Shown in pieces: positions 5,931-6,239 of a stretch of DNA of 6,239 nucleotides. Both the position numbers and the translations under genes were made by a program. Positions within the stretch are counted from its first letter, which is position 1; each line of letters opens with the position of its first letter. The DNA comes from Niastella sp. (lineage in GTDB: Bacteria > Bacteroidota > Bacteroidia > Chitinophagales > Chitinophagaceae): positions 1 through 6,239 of the forward strand of contig JAJKIL010000197.1 in the NCBI GenBank assembly GCA_021154515.1, in the 5' to 3' direction. Under the pieces are notes generated by a model. That model saw nothing but the letters and a program-made list of their open reading frames with translations, had not been told where the DNA came from and made no database searches.

Positions 5931-6239
5931 ATGTCAAGAAAAAGAGTACTTATTACCGGAGCAGCCGGGTTTTTAGGGTCACACTTATGTGACCGGTTCG
6001 TAAAAGAAGGTTTCCATGTTATTGGTATGGATAACCTGATTACCGGCGACCTGCGCAATATTGAACATTTATTCAAGCTGGAACAGTTTGAGTTCTATCA
6101 CCACGATGTTTCAAAATTCATTCATGTTCCCGGCGACCTGCAGTATATATTACATTTTGCTTCACCAGCCAGTCCTATTGACTACCTGAAAATTCCCATT
6201 CAGACGTTGAAAGTAGGTTCGTTGGGTACGCATAACTGC
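5931..6239 (+). CDS. uxs: UDP-glucuronate decarboxylase / UDP-xylose synthase, N-terminal part (cut by window edge)
   Basis: Extended short-chain dehydrogenase that converts UDP-glucuronate to UDP-xylose through a UDP-4-keto-pentose, with bound NAD+. The frame is open from ATG 5931 to the right edge (103 codons; the family has about 310-320). Seen: the Rossmann loop GAAGFLG (10-16), then SHLCDRFVKEG (17-27), the NAD-ribose acidic position in MDNLITGDLRNIEHL (33-47), and HFASPASPIDYLKIPIQTLK (75-94). The last closely follows the ASPASPxxY...NPIxTxK segment that distinguishes UDP-xylose synthases from general epimerases. The catalytic Tyr/Lys lie beyond the window. Position 19 bp after ugd, whose product is its substrate, strongly supports the call. 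A UDP-4-keto-xylose synthase variant that releases the intermediate cannot be excluded from the N-terminus. Confidence 0.88.
   Translation, partial: MSRKRVLITGAAGFLGSHLCDRFVKEGFHVIGMDNLITGDLRNIEHLFKLEQFEFYHHDVSKFIHVPGDLQYILHFASPASPIDYLKIPIQTLKVGSLGTHNC

Overview
The window looks like the chromosome of a Bacteroidota bacterium, most likely from the Chitinophagaceae side of the phylum. The evidence is the Bacteroidota-type promoter (TTG, 20 bp, TAnnTTTG), A-rich leaders with weak Shine-Dalgarno sequences, moderate GC, and the sequence character of the thymidine kinase, KDO transferase and CcmB. No RNA gene, mobile element, CRISPR array or phage gene is visible. Almost all of the DNA is accounted for by seven genes, two of them cut by the window edges.

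Left part, minus strand: the N-terminal half of a CcmB-type heme exporter permease (1-326, running off the left edge) lies 58 bp downstream of thymidine kinase tdk (385-954). Divergent from tdk, across a 93-bp gap holding a spaced 10-bp direct repeat, is a plus-strand gene for a 288-residue protein of unknown function (1048-1914). It has a helical head, a Pro/Val hexapeptide-repeat linker, an Asn/Gly/His-rich stretch and a well-formed helical C-terminal domain.

Middle: waaA (kdtA), the KDO transferase of lipid A/LPS assembly, is on the minus strand (1887-3197). Its 3' end overlaps the 3' end of the unknown gene by 28 bp. A 220-bp intergenic region separates waaA from a divergent plus-strand operon and carries outward-facing promoter candidates for both sides. 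The one for the operon is a perfect TAnnTTTG match.

Right part, plus strand: a nucleotide-sugar operon made of a DegT/DnrJ/EryC1 (WbpE-like) PLP aminotransferase (3418-4551), UDP-glucose 6-dehydrogenase ugd (4589-5911) and the first 103 codons of a UDP-glucuronate decarboxylase/UDP-xylose synthase (5931 to the right edge). Ugd oxidises UDP-glucose to UDP-glucuronate and the decarboxylase converts that to UDP-xylose through a 4-keto-pentose. The aminotransferase implies an amino sugar is also made. Next to waaA, this suggests a supply of activated sugars for LPS, capsule or exopolysaccharide.

I see no clearly new system here. The least explained items are the unknown protein, the aminotransferase's substrate, and the small repeats in the two divergent intergenic regions.
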